This document shows positions 16,278 to 25,545 of a DNA stretch of 37,640 nt, piece after piece; position 1 is the stretch's first letter, and the number at the start of each line of letters is the position of its first letter. A model generated the notes under the pieces. It searched no databases and was not told the origin of the DNA. It worked only from the letters and a program-made list of their open reading frames with translations. A program made the translations under genes and the position numbers. Origin of the DNA: Mycobacterium sp. 1554424.7. GTDB taxonomy: Bacteria; Actinomycetota; Actinomycetes; Mycobacteriales; Mycobacteriaceae. The stretch spans positions 1 to 37,640 of the forward strand of contig NZ_LZSE01000132.1 in the NCBI RefSeq assembly GCF_001665295.1, read 5' to 3'.

Positions 16278-17059
16278 CAGGTGTGGTACTCCCCGCAGTT
16301 GACGTCCAGGGTCTGCCCGGTGATGCCGCTGGACAGGTCGCCGGCCAGGAAAAGGATCGCCGAGGCCACCTCGTCCTCGGTGGGCAGCCGCTTGAGGTCG
16401 GAGTTCGCGGCGGTGGCCTGGTAGATCTGGTCCACCGTGGTGCCGTACTTGCCGGCCTGGTGTTCGAAGTAGCTCTGCAACGTGTCGCCCCAGATGTAGC
16501 CGGGGGCAACGGAATTGACGCGTATCCCCTTCTCGCCGAGTTCGGTCGCCAGCGACTGGGACATGGCCAGGAGCGCGGACTTAGCCATCTTGTAGGCGCC
16601 GTATTTCGCCTGAGAATGCCGCAGCACCATCGAGTTGACGTTCACGATCGAACCCGACGACTCCTCCAGCGCGGGCGTATACGCCTGGATGAGGCGCAGC
16701 GCCCCGAGCGCGCTCAGCTCGATCGCGTCGCGGATGTGCTGAAACGACGTGCCCGCCAACGGTTTCATCGACGGCACCCGGAACGCGTTGTTGATCAGCA
16801 CATCGGCCCTGCCGTAGGTGCCCATGGTGGTCTCGACGAGGTAGGCCACCTCCTCGTCGACGGTGATGTCGGCCCGGACCGCCAGCGCCTTGCGCCCGGT
16901 GTCGTTGACCTCCTTGGCGACGGCCTCCAACCGGTCGAGTGAGCGGGCCGCCAGCACCAGGTCGGCACCCTCACGCGCGCACCGATGCGCCAGCGTGGTA
17001 CCGAGGCCCGGCCCCACGCCGCTGATGACGACGACCTTTCCATCCAGCATTCCTGACAT
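16277..17059 (-). CDS. Short-chain dehydrogenase/reductase (Rv3530c-like)
   Basis: This 260-residue classical SDR has the cofactor loop VVISGVGPGLG near the N-terminus, the NNAF motif (VLINNAFRVP), and catalytic Y-x3-K in KYGAYKMAKS. It likely oxidises or reduces a steroid hydroxyl or keto group with NAD(P). The ATG at 17059 gives exactly the length I recall for M. tuberculosis Rv3530c. Longer frames would overlap the upstream gene. Only 2 nt separate its start from the upstream stop, and its stop overlaps the sulfotransferase start by one base, so the three genes form a tight operon. The substrate is unknown. Confidence 0.9.
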   Translation of the reverse strand: MSGMLDGKVVVISGVGPGLGTTLAHRCAREGADLVLAARSLDRLEAVAKEVNDTGRKALAVRADITVDEEVAYLVETTMGTYGRADVLINNAFRVPSMKPLAGTSFQHIRDAIELSALGALRLIQAYTPALEESSGSIVNVNSMVLRHSQAKYGAYKMAKSALLAMSQSLATELGEKGIRVNSVAPGYIWGDTLQSYFEHQAGKYGTTVDQIYQATAANSDLKRLPTEDEVASAILFLAGDLSSGITGQTLDVNCGEYHT

Positions 17060-17061
17060 CG

Positions 17062-18201
17062 TCACCCCAGCATCCTCGCCGCAATTTGCTGTTGGCGCAA
17101 CGCGATTCGCTCGCGCCACTCATCTTCGGAGATCTTGTTGTGCTCGAAATACGGCAGCGCGGCCGGTACGGCGTCGAAGTCGACGAGCTCGACGGTGGGC
17201 CCGTCGGCCTCGGTGAGCTCCCGCGACACCCGCTGCCAACGGAACTGCAAGAACCCGCGCCGGTGCCCCAGCGTTTCCACCCAGTTGGTCACGCCGGGGT
17301 TCTGGTCGGCGACGACGATGCGCACCTTGCCGTCCGGATCCGCCTGCGCCTGGGTGTTGTTCAGCGAGGTCTGGTGGTTGATGTAGTCCAGCGAGATGTA
17401 CCACATGCTGCCGAGCTGGAAGCCGAGATAGGGGGCGTCCGAGACGGGGATCGTGATCACCAGCGCCTGATCGGATCGCAGCTCGAAATGCCCGACCGAC
17501 GAATACTGCGTCGCCAGGCCACCGGGGGTCAGCCTGGGCGGCACCATGGTGTTGACCGGGAGGTCCAGGTAGAACCACTTGGGGAACTCCAACCAGGTCT
17601 TCACCCGGTTCACCAGCTGCTTACCCGCTGTGGCGTAACGCTTTTCGATCGTCTGACGGGTCAGCGGCGGCGGGGCGGTGCCCGCGGTGTCCAGCCGCGA
17701 GATGGTCACCGTGCCGCGCTGGGCCGCCCAGTCCCCGTACACCTCGCGAATCACCAACTGCCCGACACTGTTCGGCCGCACCCGCCATTCGAAGCTGCCG
17801 TCTTCGGCGATCTCGAGCTCGCGGTCGTCGAAGGCGGCCTGGCTGACGGGCACGTTGTCGTCGGTGTACTCGCCGCCGAGCAACTGGAAACTCAGGTCGG
17901 TGGTGGTCCCGCGCCGGCCGGTGACGACGTACTCGTGGTTGGCCTGCACCCGGGTGCCGAAGTAGAGGGTGTCGGGGTTGTCGAGGCCCATCTTGGTGAA
18001 CGGCCCGGTGCCCGACTGCAGGAACGGATGGTCGCGCTCGTAGTCGAAGGCGAGGTGCGTACACGCCGCGATGCAGCCGGCCAGGTACTGCAGCCCTTCG
18101 AGCAGGTCGGCTTCGGTCTCGATGAACGGCGCGGCGGCCACCAGCTGCTCGGCTTCGGCGATCGCTTTGATGAGGGGATCAGAAAAGGAATCTGCGGACA
18201 C
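17062..18201 (-). CDS. DUF1214-like hypothetical protein (Rv3531c-like)
   Basis: The 379-residue protein is the first gene of the SDR-sulfotransferase operon. It resembles M. tuberculosis Rv3531c (about 375) in size and place. The C-terminal part has the strand-rich WYISLDYINHQTSLN and GHRRGFLQFRWQ segments and probably belongs to the DUF1214 group (recalled, not verified). No catalytic motif is recognised. Its operon and the KstR operator tie it to sterol metabolism. The GTG start lies exactly 6 nt after a TAGCGT -10 element, so the mRNA is probably leaderless. Confidence 0.8.
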   Translation of the reverse strand: MSADSFSDPLIKAIAEAEQLVAAAPFIETEADLLEGLQYLAGCIAACTHLAFDYERDHPFLQSGTGPFTKMGLDNPDTLYFGTRVQANHEYVVTGRRGTTTDLSFQLLGGEYTDDNVPVSQAAFDDRELEIAEDGSFEWRVRPNSVGQLVIREVYGDWAAQRGTVTISRLDTAGTAPPPLTRQTIEKRYATAGKQLVNRVKTWLEFPKWFYLDLPVNTMVPPRLTPGGLATQYSSVGHFELRSDQALVITIPVSDAPYLGFQLGSMWYISLDYINHQTSLNNTQAQADPDGKVRIVVADQNPGVTNWVETLGHRRGFLQFRWQRVSRELTEADGPTVELVDFDAVPAALPYFEHNKISEDEWRERIALRQQQIAARMLG

Positions 18202-18211
18202 GCCTAGACGC

Positions 18212-18225
18212 TAGAACGTGTTCTA
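18212..18225. promoter_or_regulatory. KstR operator and leaderless promoter of the Rv3531c-Rv3530c-Rv3529c-like operon
   Basis: TAGAACGTGTTCTA fits TNNAACNNGTTNNA. On the minus strand its last TA starts TAGCGT (18213-18208), a TANNNT -10, followed by 6 nt and the GTG at 18201. On the plus side TACTTT is also a -10-like match, but no plus-strand gene follows. Confidence 0.93.
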
Positions 18226-18289
18226 CTTTTTAGTCAATGGCGAACGTTCCCGCGCGTCGCCGACGGCGTTTGGCGACGACACCCGCTCG

Positions 18290-18586
18290 CTAGGGCGCGC
18301 ACTGCTGAGACAGGTCGATCAGGTGCTGGCGCACGTCGGGATGCCGATTCAGGTAGTCGATGACGTTGCCGCCGCTACCTTCGGCCTGGGACCTGGCCTG
18401 CAACTGCTGCTTGATCTCCGGATGCCGGGTGAGATACGAGTCGATGGATTGGCCCACGGTCTGATCGCATTGGGGATCGGCGCCGGCCGGCGGTAACGCA
18501 ATCATCGCCGGGGCGATGACACTCAGCAGCCCGGCGGCAACCACGCCGCACAGTCCGCGCCGAACACGGACGGAAGTCACGGTCAT
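18290..18586 (-). CDS. Hemophore-related secreted heme-binding protein
   Basis: The 98-residue protein begins with a signal peptide (MTVTSVRVRRGLCGVVAAGL, hydrophobic core, cleavage probably near PAGADPQ). The mature part has two copies of a helix motif, SYLTRHPEIKQQL and DYLNRHPDVRQHL, and one Cys at each end (PQCDQ and QQCAP) that can form a disulfide. This is the pattern of the mycobacterial hemophore / heme-binding (MHB) domain. The ATG at 18586 has AAGGAG upstream; the longer frame (from 18622) would spoil the signal peptide. It probably carries heme outside the membrane. M. tuberculosis does not have it at this place, from memory. Confidence 0.8.
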   Translation of the reverse strand: MTVTSVRVRRGLCGVVAAGLLSVIAPAMIALPPAGADPQCDQTVGQSIDSYLTRHPEIKQQLQARSQAEGSGGNVIDYLNRHPDVRQHLIDLSQQCAP

Positions 18587-18717
18587 CGGATCGCTCCTTT
18601 GCACAGACGTCGCGATCAACACTACCCGCGGCGACGACGGCGGAGCCGACCTCGCTAGCGCCCGAAACCCGAGACCTGATTGCTCTTGTTGAAGCCGCGT
18701 CAGACCGGACAGAGACG

Positions 18718-19935
18718 TTAGTTGGCGCGGGCCTCGGGTTCCGGGGCATCGTCGAGCGCCAGCGCCACTCGCTTCCCCTCCCCCGCTTCCGGGGCTGCGG
18801 CGACCTTGGGTTGGGCCGCCGAGATCTCCGCGGCGGGCCCGGCCGCGGCCTGTGTCGCCCCGAGGGGTGTGGCGGCCACCGGAATGGCTTCCTCCACTTC
18901 CGCGGCCACCGTTTCCTCCACCGGAGGCGCCGCCGGCGCGGACTCCTCCGCGGCCTTGGCCGGCGGAATCGGCGGCGCAGACGGCCCGGTCGACGAGCTC
19001 GACGCCCCCATCGCGGCGGACGCCATCATCATCGCCCCCATGCCACCGGCGCCGAGCATGCCCATGCCGGGAGCCGATCCGCCACCACCGCCAGTCACGG
19101 CGGCGGCGTTCGCCGCGCTTGCGTCTCCGGTACCGAGGTAGCCGCCGCCGGTCGCTGCGGCACCGGCGCCGGGATCGGTGGTGCCGACACCACTCGCGTA
19201 ACCGCTGTCGGCACCCCCGACAGCGGCCGGAGCAGCGGCGGTGTCGCCACCTCCGCCGCCGGTAGCCGCGCTACCCGCGGCCACGCCGCCCGCGGCGTCA
19301 CCCCCGCCGCCCCCGCCACCGGCAGCGCCCGCGCCAGCGGCGGCCGCGCCACCACCAGCCGGGGCCGAGCTGCCGCCGGCGCCGATGCCACCCATGCCGG
19401 GCAGGCTCGGAATCGCCGGCAGGCTCGCCTGCCCCGACAGCAGTTGGCCAGCGGCAGCCGACGCCCCGCCGTGATAGCCCACCATCGCCGCCACGTCCTG
19501 GGCCCACATCTCCAGGTAGTTGAACTCGGTCTCCGCGATCGCGGGCCAGTTCTGCCCGAACAGGTTGCTCATCACCAGCTGGACCAAACCGTTGCGGTTG
19601 GCCTCCACCTGCAGCGGGTGCACCGTCGCCGCCAGCGCGGACTCGAAGGCGCTGACGACCGCCTGCGCCTGGGCCGCCGCCCCGGCGGCCTGCGTAGCCG
19701 CCGCGTTCAACCACCCGGCGTAGGGAGCCGCGGCCGCCGCCATCGCCTGCGCGGCGGCACCCTGCCAAGCCTGGCTCGCCAAATTCGACGTCACCGACGC
19801 AAACGACTGTGCGGCGGACGACAACTCGGTCGCCAGCCCGTTCCAGGCCGCCGCCGCCTCCAGCATCGGGCCCGAACCGGCGCCCGCGTACATCAGGAGC
19901 GAGTTGATCTCCGGCGGCAACGTGAAAAAACTCAT
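18718..19935 (-). CDS. PPE family protein
   Basis: The 405-residue protein starts [12 protein letters not shown] with the Pro-Pro-Glu at 7-9. It has the helical PPE domain (about 1-175) with the WxG turn [12 protein letters not shown], then a Gly/Ala-rich tail (about 180-405) with Pro-rich stretches and a charged end. PPE proteins leave through ESX/type VII secretion, usually paired with a PE protein. No PE gene is next to it. The ATG at 19935 was chosen over the TTG one codon earlier, since GAGGGG lies a few nt upstream. The place corresponds to the PPE61/PPE62 genes of M. tuberculosis, but the tail is shorter and no SVP motif is seen. Its link to sterol metabolism, if any, is unknown. Confidence 0.92.
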   Translation of the reverse strand: MSFFTLPPEINSLLMYAGAGSGPMLEAAAAWNGLATELSSAAQSFASVTSNLASQAWQGAAAQAMAAAAAPYAGWLNAAATQAAGAAAQAQAVVSAFESALAATVHPLQVEANRNGLVQLVMSNLFGQNWPAIAETEFNYLEMWAQDVAAMVGYHGGASAAAGQLLSGQASLPAIPSLPGMGGIGAGGSSAPAGGGAAAAGAGAAGGGGGGGDAAGGVAAGSAATGGGGGDTAAAPAAVGGADSGYASGVGTTDPGAGAAATGGGYLGTGDASAANAAAVTGGGGGSAPGMGMLGAGGMGAMMMASAAMGASSSSTGPSAPPIPPAKAAEESAPAAPPVEETVAAEVEEAIPVAATPLGATQAAAGPAAEISAAQPKVAAAPEAGEGKRVALALDDAPEPEARAN

Positions 19936-20061
19936 CAAATCCCCTCGAGCACGCAGTCGTTAGAACAACGCTAAGCCAAGGCCGACGGAGGATAGGCACC
20001 TTCCGCCGTTTTCAAAGGATTCTAAGCCCCGCCGGGGCGCCGCCCGCGGCGGGCAGAGGCA

Positions 20062-21117
20062 TTAATGCGTGACGACCGCGCCGCTGTCTTGCTCGCGCTT
20101 GATCTCCAAAGCGATGTCGATGAGCTGGTCTTCCTGGCCGCCGATGAGCTTGCGCTGACCGGCCCGGTGCAGCAGCGCGTGCGCGGGCACGCCGTAGCGC
20201 TCGGCCTGGCGGACGGCGTGCTTGAGGAAGCTCGAGTAGACGCCCGAGTAGCCCATGATCAGGGCGTTGCGGTCGAGCACGCATTCGGCCGGCATGGCCG
20301 GGCGCACGACGTCCTCGGCGGCGTCCGCGATGTCGAAGAAGTCGATGCCGGTCTTGACGCCGATCTTGTCGAACACCCCGATCAAAGCCTCGACCGGCGC
20401 GTTGCCCGCGCCGGCCCCGAACCGGCGGCAGGAGCCGTCGATCTGCTTGGCCCCGGCGCGGACCGCCTCCACCGAGTTGGCCACCCCCAGGCCGAGGTTT
20501 TCGTGGCCGTGGAAACCGACCTGGGCGTCGTCGCCCAATTCGGCGACCAGCGCCGCAACCCGGTCGCGCACCCCTTCGAGGACCAGTGCCCCGGCCGAGT
20601 CGACGACGTAGACGCACTGGCATCCGGCGTCGGCCATGATGCGCGCCTGGGCGGCCAGCTTCTCCGGCGGGATGGTGTGGGACATCATGAGAAAGCCGAC
20701 GGTTTCCAGGCCCAGCTCGCGGGCCAGTCCGAAGTGCTGGATCGAGACGTCGGCCTCGGTGCAGTGTGTGGCGATCCGGCAGATCGAGCCGCCGTTGTCC
20801 TGCGCTTCCTTGATGTCCTCTTTGGTGCCCACCCCGGGCAGCATGAGGAACGCGATCTTGGCCTCTTTGGCGGTTTCCGCCGCGAGCTTGATCAGCTCCT
20901 GCTCGGGCGTCTTGGAGAACCCGTAGTTGAAGCTCGAGCCGCCCAACCCGTCGCCGTGAGTGACCTCGATGACGGGCACGCCGGCGGCGTCCAGGGCCGC
21001 CACGATCGCGCCGACCTCGTCCTTGGTGAACTGGTGACGCTTGTGGTGGGAGCCGTCCCGCAGGGACGTGTCCGTCATCCGGACGTCCCAGATGGGGTTA
21101 AAGAAAATGTCACTCAT
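20062..21117 (-). CDS. hsaF: HsaF, 4-hydroxy-2-oxoacid aldolase
   Basis: The 351-residue HMGL-like/DRE-TIM metallolyase begins with the catalytic [14 protein letters not shown] region (Arg-Asp-Gly) and has the metal ligands in [12 protein letters not shown]. It is the aldolase that splits the 4-hydroxy-2-oxoacid from cholesterol ring A into pyruvate and an aldehyde (propionaldehyde for the steroid pathway). It forms a channelled complex with HsaG, whose gene overlaps its start by 4 nt (ATGA). It is the last gene of the hsaE-hsaG-hsaF unit. M. tuberculosis Rv3534c is the counterpart. Confidence 0.95.
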   Translation of the reverse strand: MSDIFFNPIWDVRMTDTSLRDGSHHKRHQFTKDEVGAIVAALDAAGVPVIEVTHGDGLGGSSFNYGFSKTPEQELIKLAAETAKEAKIAFLMLPGVGTKEDIKEAQDNGGSICRIATHCTEADVSIQHFGLARELGLETVGFLMMSHTIPPEKLAAQARIMADAGCQCVYVVDSAGALVLEGVRDRVAALVAELGDDAQVGFHGHENLGLGVANSVEAVRAGAKQIDGSCRRFGAGAGNAPVEALIGVFDKIGVKTGIDFFDIADAAEDVVRPAMPAECVLDRNALIMGYSGVYSSFLKHAVRQAERYGVPAHALLHRAGQRKLIGGQEDQLIDIALEIKREQDSGAVVTH

Positions 21118-22046
21118 GCCTGCGCTCCTCCCGCCGTCGCGGTCAGGGATTCCTTCGCGATCTCCTCGCCGACCTTGGTGGCCGCGGCGGTCATGATGTC
21201 GAGGTTGCCCGAATACGGGGGCAGGTAATCGCCGGCGCCCTCGACCTCGACGAACGTGGTGACCAGGGCCTGGCCGCCGGAGTTGAGCGACGGGTCGTCG
21301 AACTGCGGCTCGTTGAGCAGCCGGTATCCGGGCACATAGGTCTGCACCTCGGCCACGACGTCGTGGATGGACTTGGCGATGGCGTCGCGGTCGGCGTCCT
21401 CCGGGATGGCGCAGAAGATGGTGTCGCGCATGATCATCGGCGGGTCGGCCGGGTTCAGGATGATGATCGCCTTGCCGCGCTTGGCGCCGCCGATGGTCTC
21501 CACGCCGCGCGACGTGGTCTTGGTGAACTCGTCGATGTTGGCGCGGGTCCCGGGACCCGCGGACACCGACGCCACCGACGCGACGATTTCGGCGTACGGC
21601 ACTCCACCGATGTCTGCGACGGCCCTGGAGACGGCGTAGACGATCGGGATGGTGGCCTGCCCGCCGCAGGTGATCATGTTGACGTTGGGCGCGTCCAGGT
21701 GCTCACGCAGGTTCGCCGGCGGGATCACCGCCGGGCCCACCGCGGCCGGCGTCAGGTCGATGGCCCGGATTCCCGCGGCCGCATATTTCGGCGCCGCATC
21801 CCGGTGCACGTAGGCGCTGGTCGCCTCGAACACCAAATCGGGTTTCTCCGGCTGCGCCAGCAACCAGTCGACGCCCTCGTGGGTGGTCTCCAAGCCCAGC
21901 TTGCGGGCCCGCGCCAAGCCCTCGCTTTCCGGATCGATGCCCACCATCCAGCGCGGTTCCAGCCACTCGGATCGCAGCAGCTTGTAGAGCAGGTCGGTGC
22001 TGATGTTTCCCGACCCGACAATGGCCACACTCGCCTTGGAAGGCAT
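21114..22046 (-). CDS. hsaG: HsaG, acylating aldehyde dehydrogenase
   Basis: The 310-residue protein has the N-terminal NAD-binding [13 protein letters not shown] and the nucleophile Cys in [12 protein letters not shown]. It turns the aldehyde released by HsaF into acyl-CoA (propionyl-CoA in cholesterol degradation), with NAD and CoA. It corresponds to Rv3535c. The start is an ATG with GAGGAG upstream. The 41-nt gap to hsaE is AT-rich compared with its surroundings. The 4-nt overlap with hsaF fits equal production of the two complex partners. Confidence 0.95.
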   Translation of the reverse strand: MPSKASVAIVGSGNISTDLLYKLLRSEWLEPRWMVGIDPESEGLARARKLGLETTHEGVDWLLAQPEKPDLVFEATSAYVHRDAAPKYAAAGIRAIDLTPAAVGPAVIPPANLREHLDAPNVNMITCGGQATIPIVYAVSRAVADIGGVPYAEIVASVASVSAGPGTRANIDEFTKTTSRGVETIGGAKRGKAIIILNPADPPMIMRDTIFCAIPEDADRDAIAKSIHDVVAEVQTYVPGYRLLNEPQFDDPSLNSGGQALVTTFVEVEGAGDYLPPYSGNLDIMTAAATKVGEEIAKESLTATAGGAQA

Positions 22047-22087
22047 GATGCTCCTCGTATTTGGACTAATTCAAAACTAATCCGTGC

Positions 22088-22873
22088 CTATTCAAACGAT
22101 AAGTGCACGGAGCCCAGGCCCGTGAACTCGGCGACGAACTCGTCTCCAGCGTGTGCATCTATCGCTCGCGTGCACGATCCGGGTAACACGATGTCACCCT
22201 TTTTCAGGCGCACACCGAAGCTTTCCACCTTGCGGGACAACCACGCCACCGCGGTGACCGGGTTGCCCAGCACCGCGTCGCTGCGGCCCTCGGCGATCAC
22301 CTCGCCGTTGCGGGTCAGCACCGCGTCGATCGCCTTGACGTCGATGTCGGCCGGCGACACCCTCGCCTGCCCCAGCACGAAGCCCGCCGACGAGGCGTTG
22401 TCGGCGATGGTGTCGCACAGCGCGATCTTCCAGTCGGTGATGCGGGTGTCGATCAGCTCGATCGACGGCACCAGGGCCTCGGTGGCCGCCAGCACGTCGT
22501 CCTCGGTGCAGCCGGCGCCCGGCAGGTCGTCGGACAGGATGAAACCCACTTCGACCTCGACCCGCGGGTACAGGTAGCGGCCCGCCTTGACCGGGGTGTC
22601 CTCGAACACCTGCATCTCGTCGAGCAGGTGGCCGTAGTCCGGCTCGTCGACCCCCATCATCTGCTGCATGGCCAGCGACGACAGGCCCACCTTGTGGCCC
22701 AGCACCCGGGCGCCCTCGGCGACCCGCTGGCGGATGTTGATCAGCTGGATCTCGTAGGCGTCGACGACGTCGATGTCCGGATATCCCGCGGTCAGCGGAG
22801 CGATGGGCTCGCGGCTGCGCTCGGCCTGCGCCAGGTCGGCGGCAAGCTCGTCGCGGATCGCCACACTGAGCAT
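22088..22873 (-). CDS. hsaE: HsaE, 2-hydroxypenta-2,4-dienoate hydratase
   Basis: The 261-residue protein belongs to the fumarylacetoacetase/MhpD hydratase group, with GHKVGLSSLAMQQMMGVDEPDYG, then a conserved VEVGFIL segment carrying metal-binding Glu. It adds water to 2-hydroxyhexa-2,4-dienoate from ring A and gives the substrate of HsaF. The ATG at 22873 gives MLSVAIRDEL and the size of Rv3536c (261). The frame is open much further upstream, but that part lies antisense to kstD and is not coding. The promoter is read from the KstR box at 22931, with TAGAAT (22932-22927) as -10 and a leader of roughly 50 nt. Confidence 0.95.
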   Translation of the reverse strand: MLSVAIRDELAADLAQAERSREPIAPLTAGYPDIDVVDAYEIQLINIRQRVAEGARVLGHKVGLSSLAMQQMMGVDEPDYGHLLDEMQVFEDTPVKAGRYLYPRVEVEVGFILSDDLPGAGCTEDDVLAATEALVPSIELIDTRITDWKIALCDTIADNASSAGFVLGQARVSPADIDVKAIDAVLTRNGEVIAEGRSDAVLGNPVTAVAWLSRKVESFGVRLKKGDIVLPGSCTRAIDAHAGDEFVAEFTGLGSVHLSFE

Positions 22874-22930
22874 TTCCCGAAGTCCCCTCGTCCGTGTGAC
22901 CGGGCCGGTAGCGCCCAACCCGGGCAATTC

Positions 22931-22944
22931 TATAACGTGTTCTA
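22931..22944. promoter_or_regulatory. KstR operator between hsaE and kstD
   Basis: TATAACGTGTTCTA fits TNNAACNNGTTNNA. It ends one base before the kstD ATG at 22946. The left part TATAAC may itself be the kstD -10. The minus strand continues into TAGAAT, a -10 for hsaE. One operator thus controls ring-A/B opening (kstD) and the ring-A end steps (hsaEGF). Confidence 0.93.
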
Positions 22945-22945
22945 C

Positions 22946-24628
22946 ATGACATCGCAGGAGTACGACGTCGTCGTGGTCGGGAGCGGCGGAGCCGGCATGG
23001 TGGCCGCCCTTGCCGCCGCGCACCGAGGCCTTTCGACAGTAGTGATCGAGAAGGCCCCGCATTTCGGCGGCTCCACGGCGCGGTCCGGGGGCGGGGTGTG
23101 GATTCCGAACAACGAGGTGCTCAAGCGCGACGGCGTGCGGGACACGCCCGAGGCCGCCCGCACCTACCTGCACGGCATCATCGGCGACATCGTGGAACCC
23201 GAGCGCATCGACACCTACCTGCAGCGCGGGCCCGAGATGCTCTCCTTCGTGCTCAAGCACACGCCGCTCAAGATGTGCTGGGTGCCGCGCTATTCCGACT
23301 ACTACCCCGAGGCGCCCGGGGGCCGCGCGGAGGGGCGGTCGATCGAGCCCAAGCCGTTCAACGCCCGCAAGCTCGGCCCCGACGAGGCGGGCCTGGAACC
23401 CGCGTACGGCAAAGTCCCGCTCAACGTCGTTGTGATGCAACAGGATTACGTGCGCCTCAACCAGCTCAAGCGGCATCCGCGCGGCGTGGCGCGCAGCCTG
23501 AAGGTCGGCGTGCGCACGATGTGGGCCAAGGCGACCGGCAAGAACCTGGTCGGCATGGGCCGGGCGCTCATCGGACCGCTGCGGATCGGGTTGCAGCGCG
23601 CCGGCGTTCCGGTGCAGCTCAACACCGCGCTCACCGACCTCTACGTCGAGGACGGCGTGGTGCGCGGGGTGTACGTTCGCGACACCACCGCGTCGGAGAC
23701 GGCTGAGCCACAGTTGATCCGGGCGCGACGGGGCGTGATCCTGGCCAGCGGCGGGTTCGAGCACAACGAACAGATGCGGGTGAAGTACCAGCGCGCCCCC
23801 ATCACCACCGAATGGACGGTCGGGGCCAAGGCGAACACCGGCGACGGGATCGTCGCCGGCGAAAAGCTCGGCGCCGCACTGGATTTGATGGAAGACGCCT
23901 GGTGGGGCCCGACGGTGCCGCTGGTGGGCGCGCCGTGGTTCGCGCTGTCCGAGCGCAACTCGCCCGGGTCGATCATCGTCAACATGTCGGGCAAGCGCTT
24001 CATGAACGAATCGATGCCCTACGTCGAGGCCTGCCATCACATGTACGGCGGTGAATTCGGCCAGGGCCCCGGGCCGGGCGAGAACATCCCGGCGTGGCTG
24101 GTGTTCGACCAGCAATACCGCGACCGCTACATCTTCGCGGGACTGCAACCGGGACAACGCATCCCGCGCAGGTGGCTGGAATCCGGCGTGATTATCCAGG
24201 CCGACACCCTCGAGCAGCTGGCCGAGAAGGCCGGCCTCCCGGTGTCCGAATTCACCTCCACCGTGGCGCGTTTCAACGGCTTCGCGCGCTCAGGCGTCGA
24301 CGAGGACTACCACCGCGGCGAGAGCGCCTACGACCGCTACTACGGCGACCCCACCAACAAGCCGAACGCCAACCTCGGCGAGATCAGCCACCCGCCCTAC
24401 TACGCCGCCAAGATGGTGCCCGGCGACCTGGGCACCAAGGGCGGCATCCGCACCGACGTGCACGGCCGGGCGCTGCGCGACGACGGCAGCGTCATCGAGG
24501 GCCTCTACGCCGCGGGCAACGTCAGCGCCCCGGTGATGGGCCACACCTATCCCGGCCCGGGCGGCACCATCGGGCCGGCGATGACCTTCGGCTACCTGGC
24601 CGCACTGCACATCGCGGGGGTGAGCTGA
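22946..24628 (+). CDS. kstD: KstD, 3-ketosteroid delta-1-dehydrogenase
   Basis: This 560-residue flavoprotein has an N-terminal FAD Rossmann motif VVVGSGGAGMVAAL and the C-terminal signature TYPGPGGTIGPAMTFGY, which includes the active-site Tyr (Y535) and Gly (four residues on) known from Rhodococcus KstD1. It adds the 1,2 double bond to ring A of 3-ketosteroids. The 9-hydroxylated product then loses ring B by itself. The ATG lies one base after the KstR box, so there is no room for an RBS and the mRNA is probably leaderless. The MaoC hydratase gene follows after one base. Counterpart: Rv3537. Confidence 0.96.
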   Translation: MTSQEYDVVVVGSGGAGMVAALAAAHRGLSTVVIEKAPHFGGSTARSGGGVWIPNNEVLKRDGVRDTPEAARTYLHGIIGDIVEPERIDTYLQRGPEMLSFVLKHTPLKMCWVPRYSDYYPEAPGGRAEGRSIEPKPFNARKLGPDEAGLEPAYGKVPLNVVVMQQDYVRLNQLKRHPRGVARSLKVGVRTMWAKATGKNLVGMGRALIGPLRIGLQRAGVPVQLNTALTDLYVEDGVVRGVYVRDTTASETAEPQLIRARRGVILASGGFEHNEQMRVKYQRAPITTEWTVGAKANTGDGIVAGEKLGAALDLMEDAWWGPTVPLVGAPWFALSERNSPGSIIVNMSGKRFMNESMPYVEACHHMYGGEFGQGPGPGENIPAWLVFDQQYRDRYIFAGLQPGQRIPRRWLESGVIIQADTLEQLAEKAGLPVSEFTSTVARFNGFARSGVDEDYHRGESAYDRYYGDPTNKPNANLGEISHPPYYAAKMVPGDLGTKGGIRTDVHGRALRDDGSVIEGLYAAGNVSAPVMGHTYPGPGGTIGPAMTFGYLAALHIAGVS

Positions 24629-24629
24629 C

Positions 24630-25490
24630 ATGCCGATCGACGTCGACGTCGCGCTGAACGCCGAGCTCGACCCCATCGAATTCTCTTGGTCCAGCAGCGA
24701 TATCCAGCTCTATCACCTGGGCCTGGGCGCCGGCTCCGACCCGATGGATCCGCGGGAGCTGCGCTATCTGGTCGACGACACCCCGCAGGTGCTGCCGACG
24801 TTCGCCAACGTCGCCGCGACGTTTCACATGACCAAGCCGCCGACGGTGCAGTTCCCCGGCATCGACATCGAGCTGGCCAAGGTGTTGCACGCCAGCGAAC
24901 GGGTCGAGGTGCCCGCGCCGCTGCCGCCGTCGGGCTCGGCCAAGGCCGTCACCCGGTTCACCGACATCTGGGACAAGGGCAAGGCGGCGGTGATCTGGAG
25001 CGAGACGACGGTCAGCGCGCCGGACGGGACGCTGCTGTGGACGCAGCGGCGGTCGATCTTCGCGCGGGGCGAGGGCGGATTCGGCGGCGAGCGCGGGCCG
25101 TCCTCGTCGGACGGCGCGCCGGACCGGGCCCCCGACCTGGAGGTCGACGTGCCGATCCTGCCGCAGCAGGCGCTGCTGTACCGGCTCTGCGGTGACCGCA
25201 ACCCGCTGCACTCGGACCCCGAATTCGCCGCCGCCGCAGGCTTTCCCAGGCCCATCTTGCACGGCCTGTGCACATACGGCATGACATGCAAGGCGATCAC
25301 CGACGCGGTGCTGGACGGCGATGCCAGGGCGGTGGCCGCCTACGGCGCGCGGTTCGCCGGCGTGGCCTTTCCCGGCGAGACCCTCAAGGTCGGCATCTGG
25401 AAGGAGAACGGCCGCTTCCTGGCCAGCGTCGTCGCGCCGTCGCGCGAGAACGCCGTCGTCCTGAGCGGCGTCGAACTGGTCCCCGCGTAG
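24630..25490 (+). CDS. MaoC-type double hot-dog enoyl-CoA hydratase (Rv3538-like)
   Basis: The 286-residue protein has two hot-dog domains. The C-terminal one holds the hydratase-2 motif GDRNPLHSDPEFAAAAGFPRPILHG with the catalytic Asp and His. The N-terminal domain (to about 150) lacks that motif and is the usual inactive half. It hydrates trans-2-enoyl-CoA to (R)-3-hydroxyacyl-CoA, probably of the sterol side chain or the bile-acid-like branch. It starts one nt after the kstD stop, so it is cotranscribed from the KstR promoter. A strong hairpin follows its stop (25496). Confidence 0.92.
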   Translation: MPIDVDVALNAELDPIEFSWSSSDIQLYHLGLGAGSDPMDPRELRYLVDDTPQVLPTFANVAATFHMTKPPTVQFPGIDIELAKVLHASERVEVPAPLPPSGSAKAVTRFTDIWDKGKAAVIWSETTVSAPDGTLLWTQRRSIFARGEGGFGGERGPSSSDGAPDRAPDLEVDVPILPQQALLYRLCGDRNPLHSDPEFAAAAGFPRPILHGLCTYGMTCKAITDAVLDGDARAVAAYGARFAGVAFPGETLKVGIWKENGRFLASVVAPSRENAVVLSGVELVPA

Positions 25491-25495
25491 CGCCT

Positions 25496-25528
25496 TTGCG
25501 CCGAGCGGACTACCGCTGAACGGCGCAA
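25496..25528. terminator. Hairpin after the kstD operon
   Basis: The 8-nt arms TTGCGCCG (25496-25503) and CGGCGCAA (25521-25528) enclose a second stem AGCGG/CCGCT with an ACTA loop and a 3-nt bulge. No U-run follows, as is common for mycobacterial terminators. It lies 18 nt before the next plus-strand gene and ends the KstR-controlled unit. Confidence 0.65.
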
Positions 25529-25545
25529 TATGATTTCGTCCTTTC

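Noticed and set aside
19955-19975. Possible KstR-like site upstream of the PPE gene (TTAGAACAACGCTAA)
   Set aside because: The second half-site does not fit GTT; no regulatory claim can be made.
22874-24157. Upstream extension of the hsaE frame to a 689-residue protein
   Set aside because: It lies antisense to kstD and begins only after crossing the KstR box; the ATG at 22873 gives the expected 261 residues.
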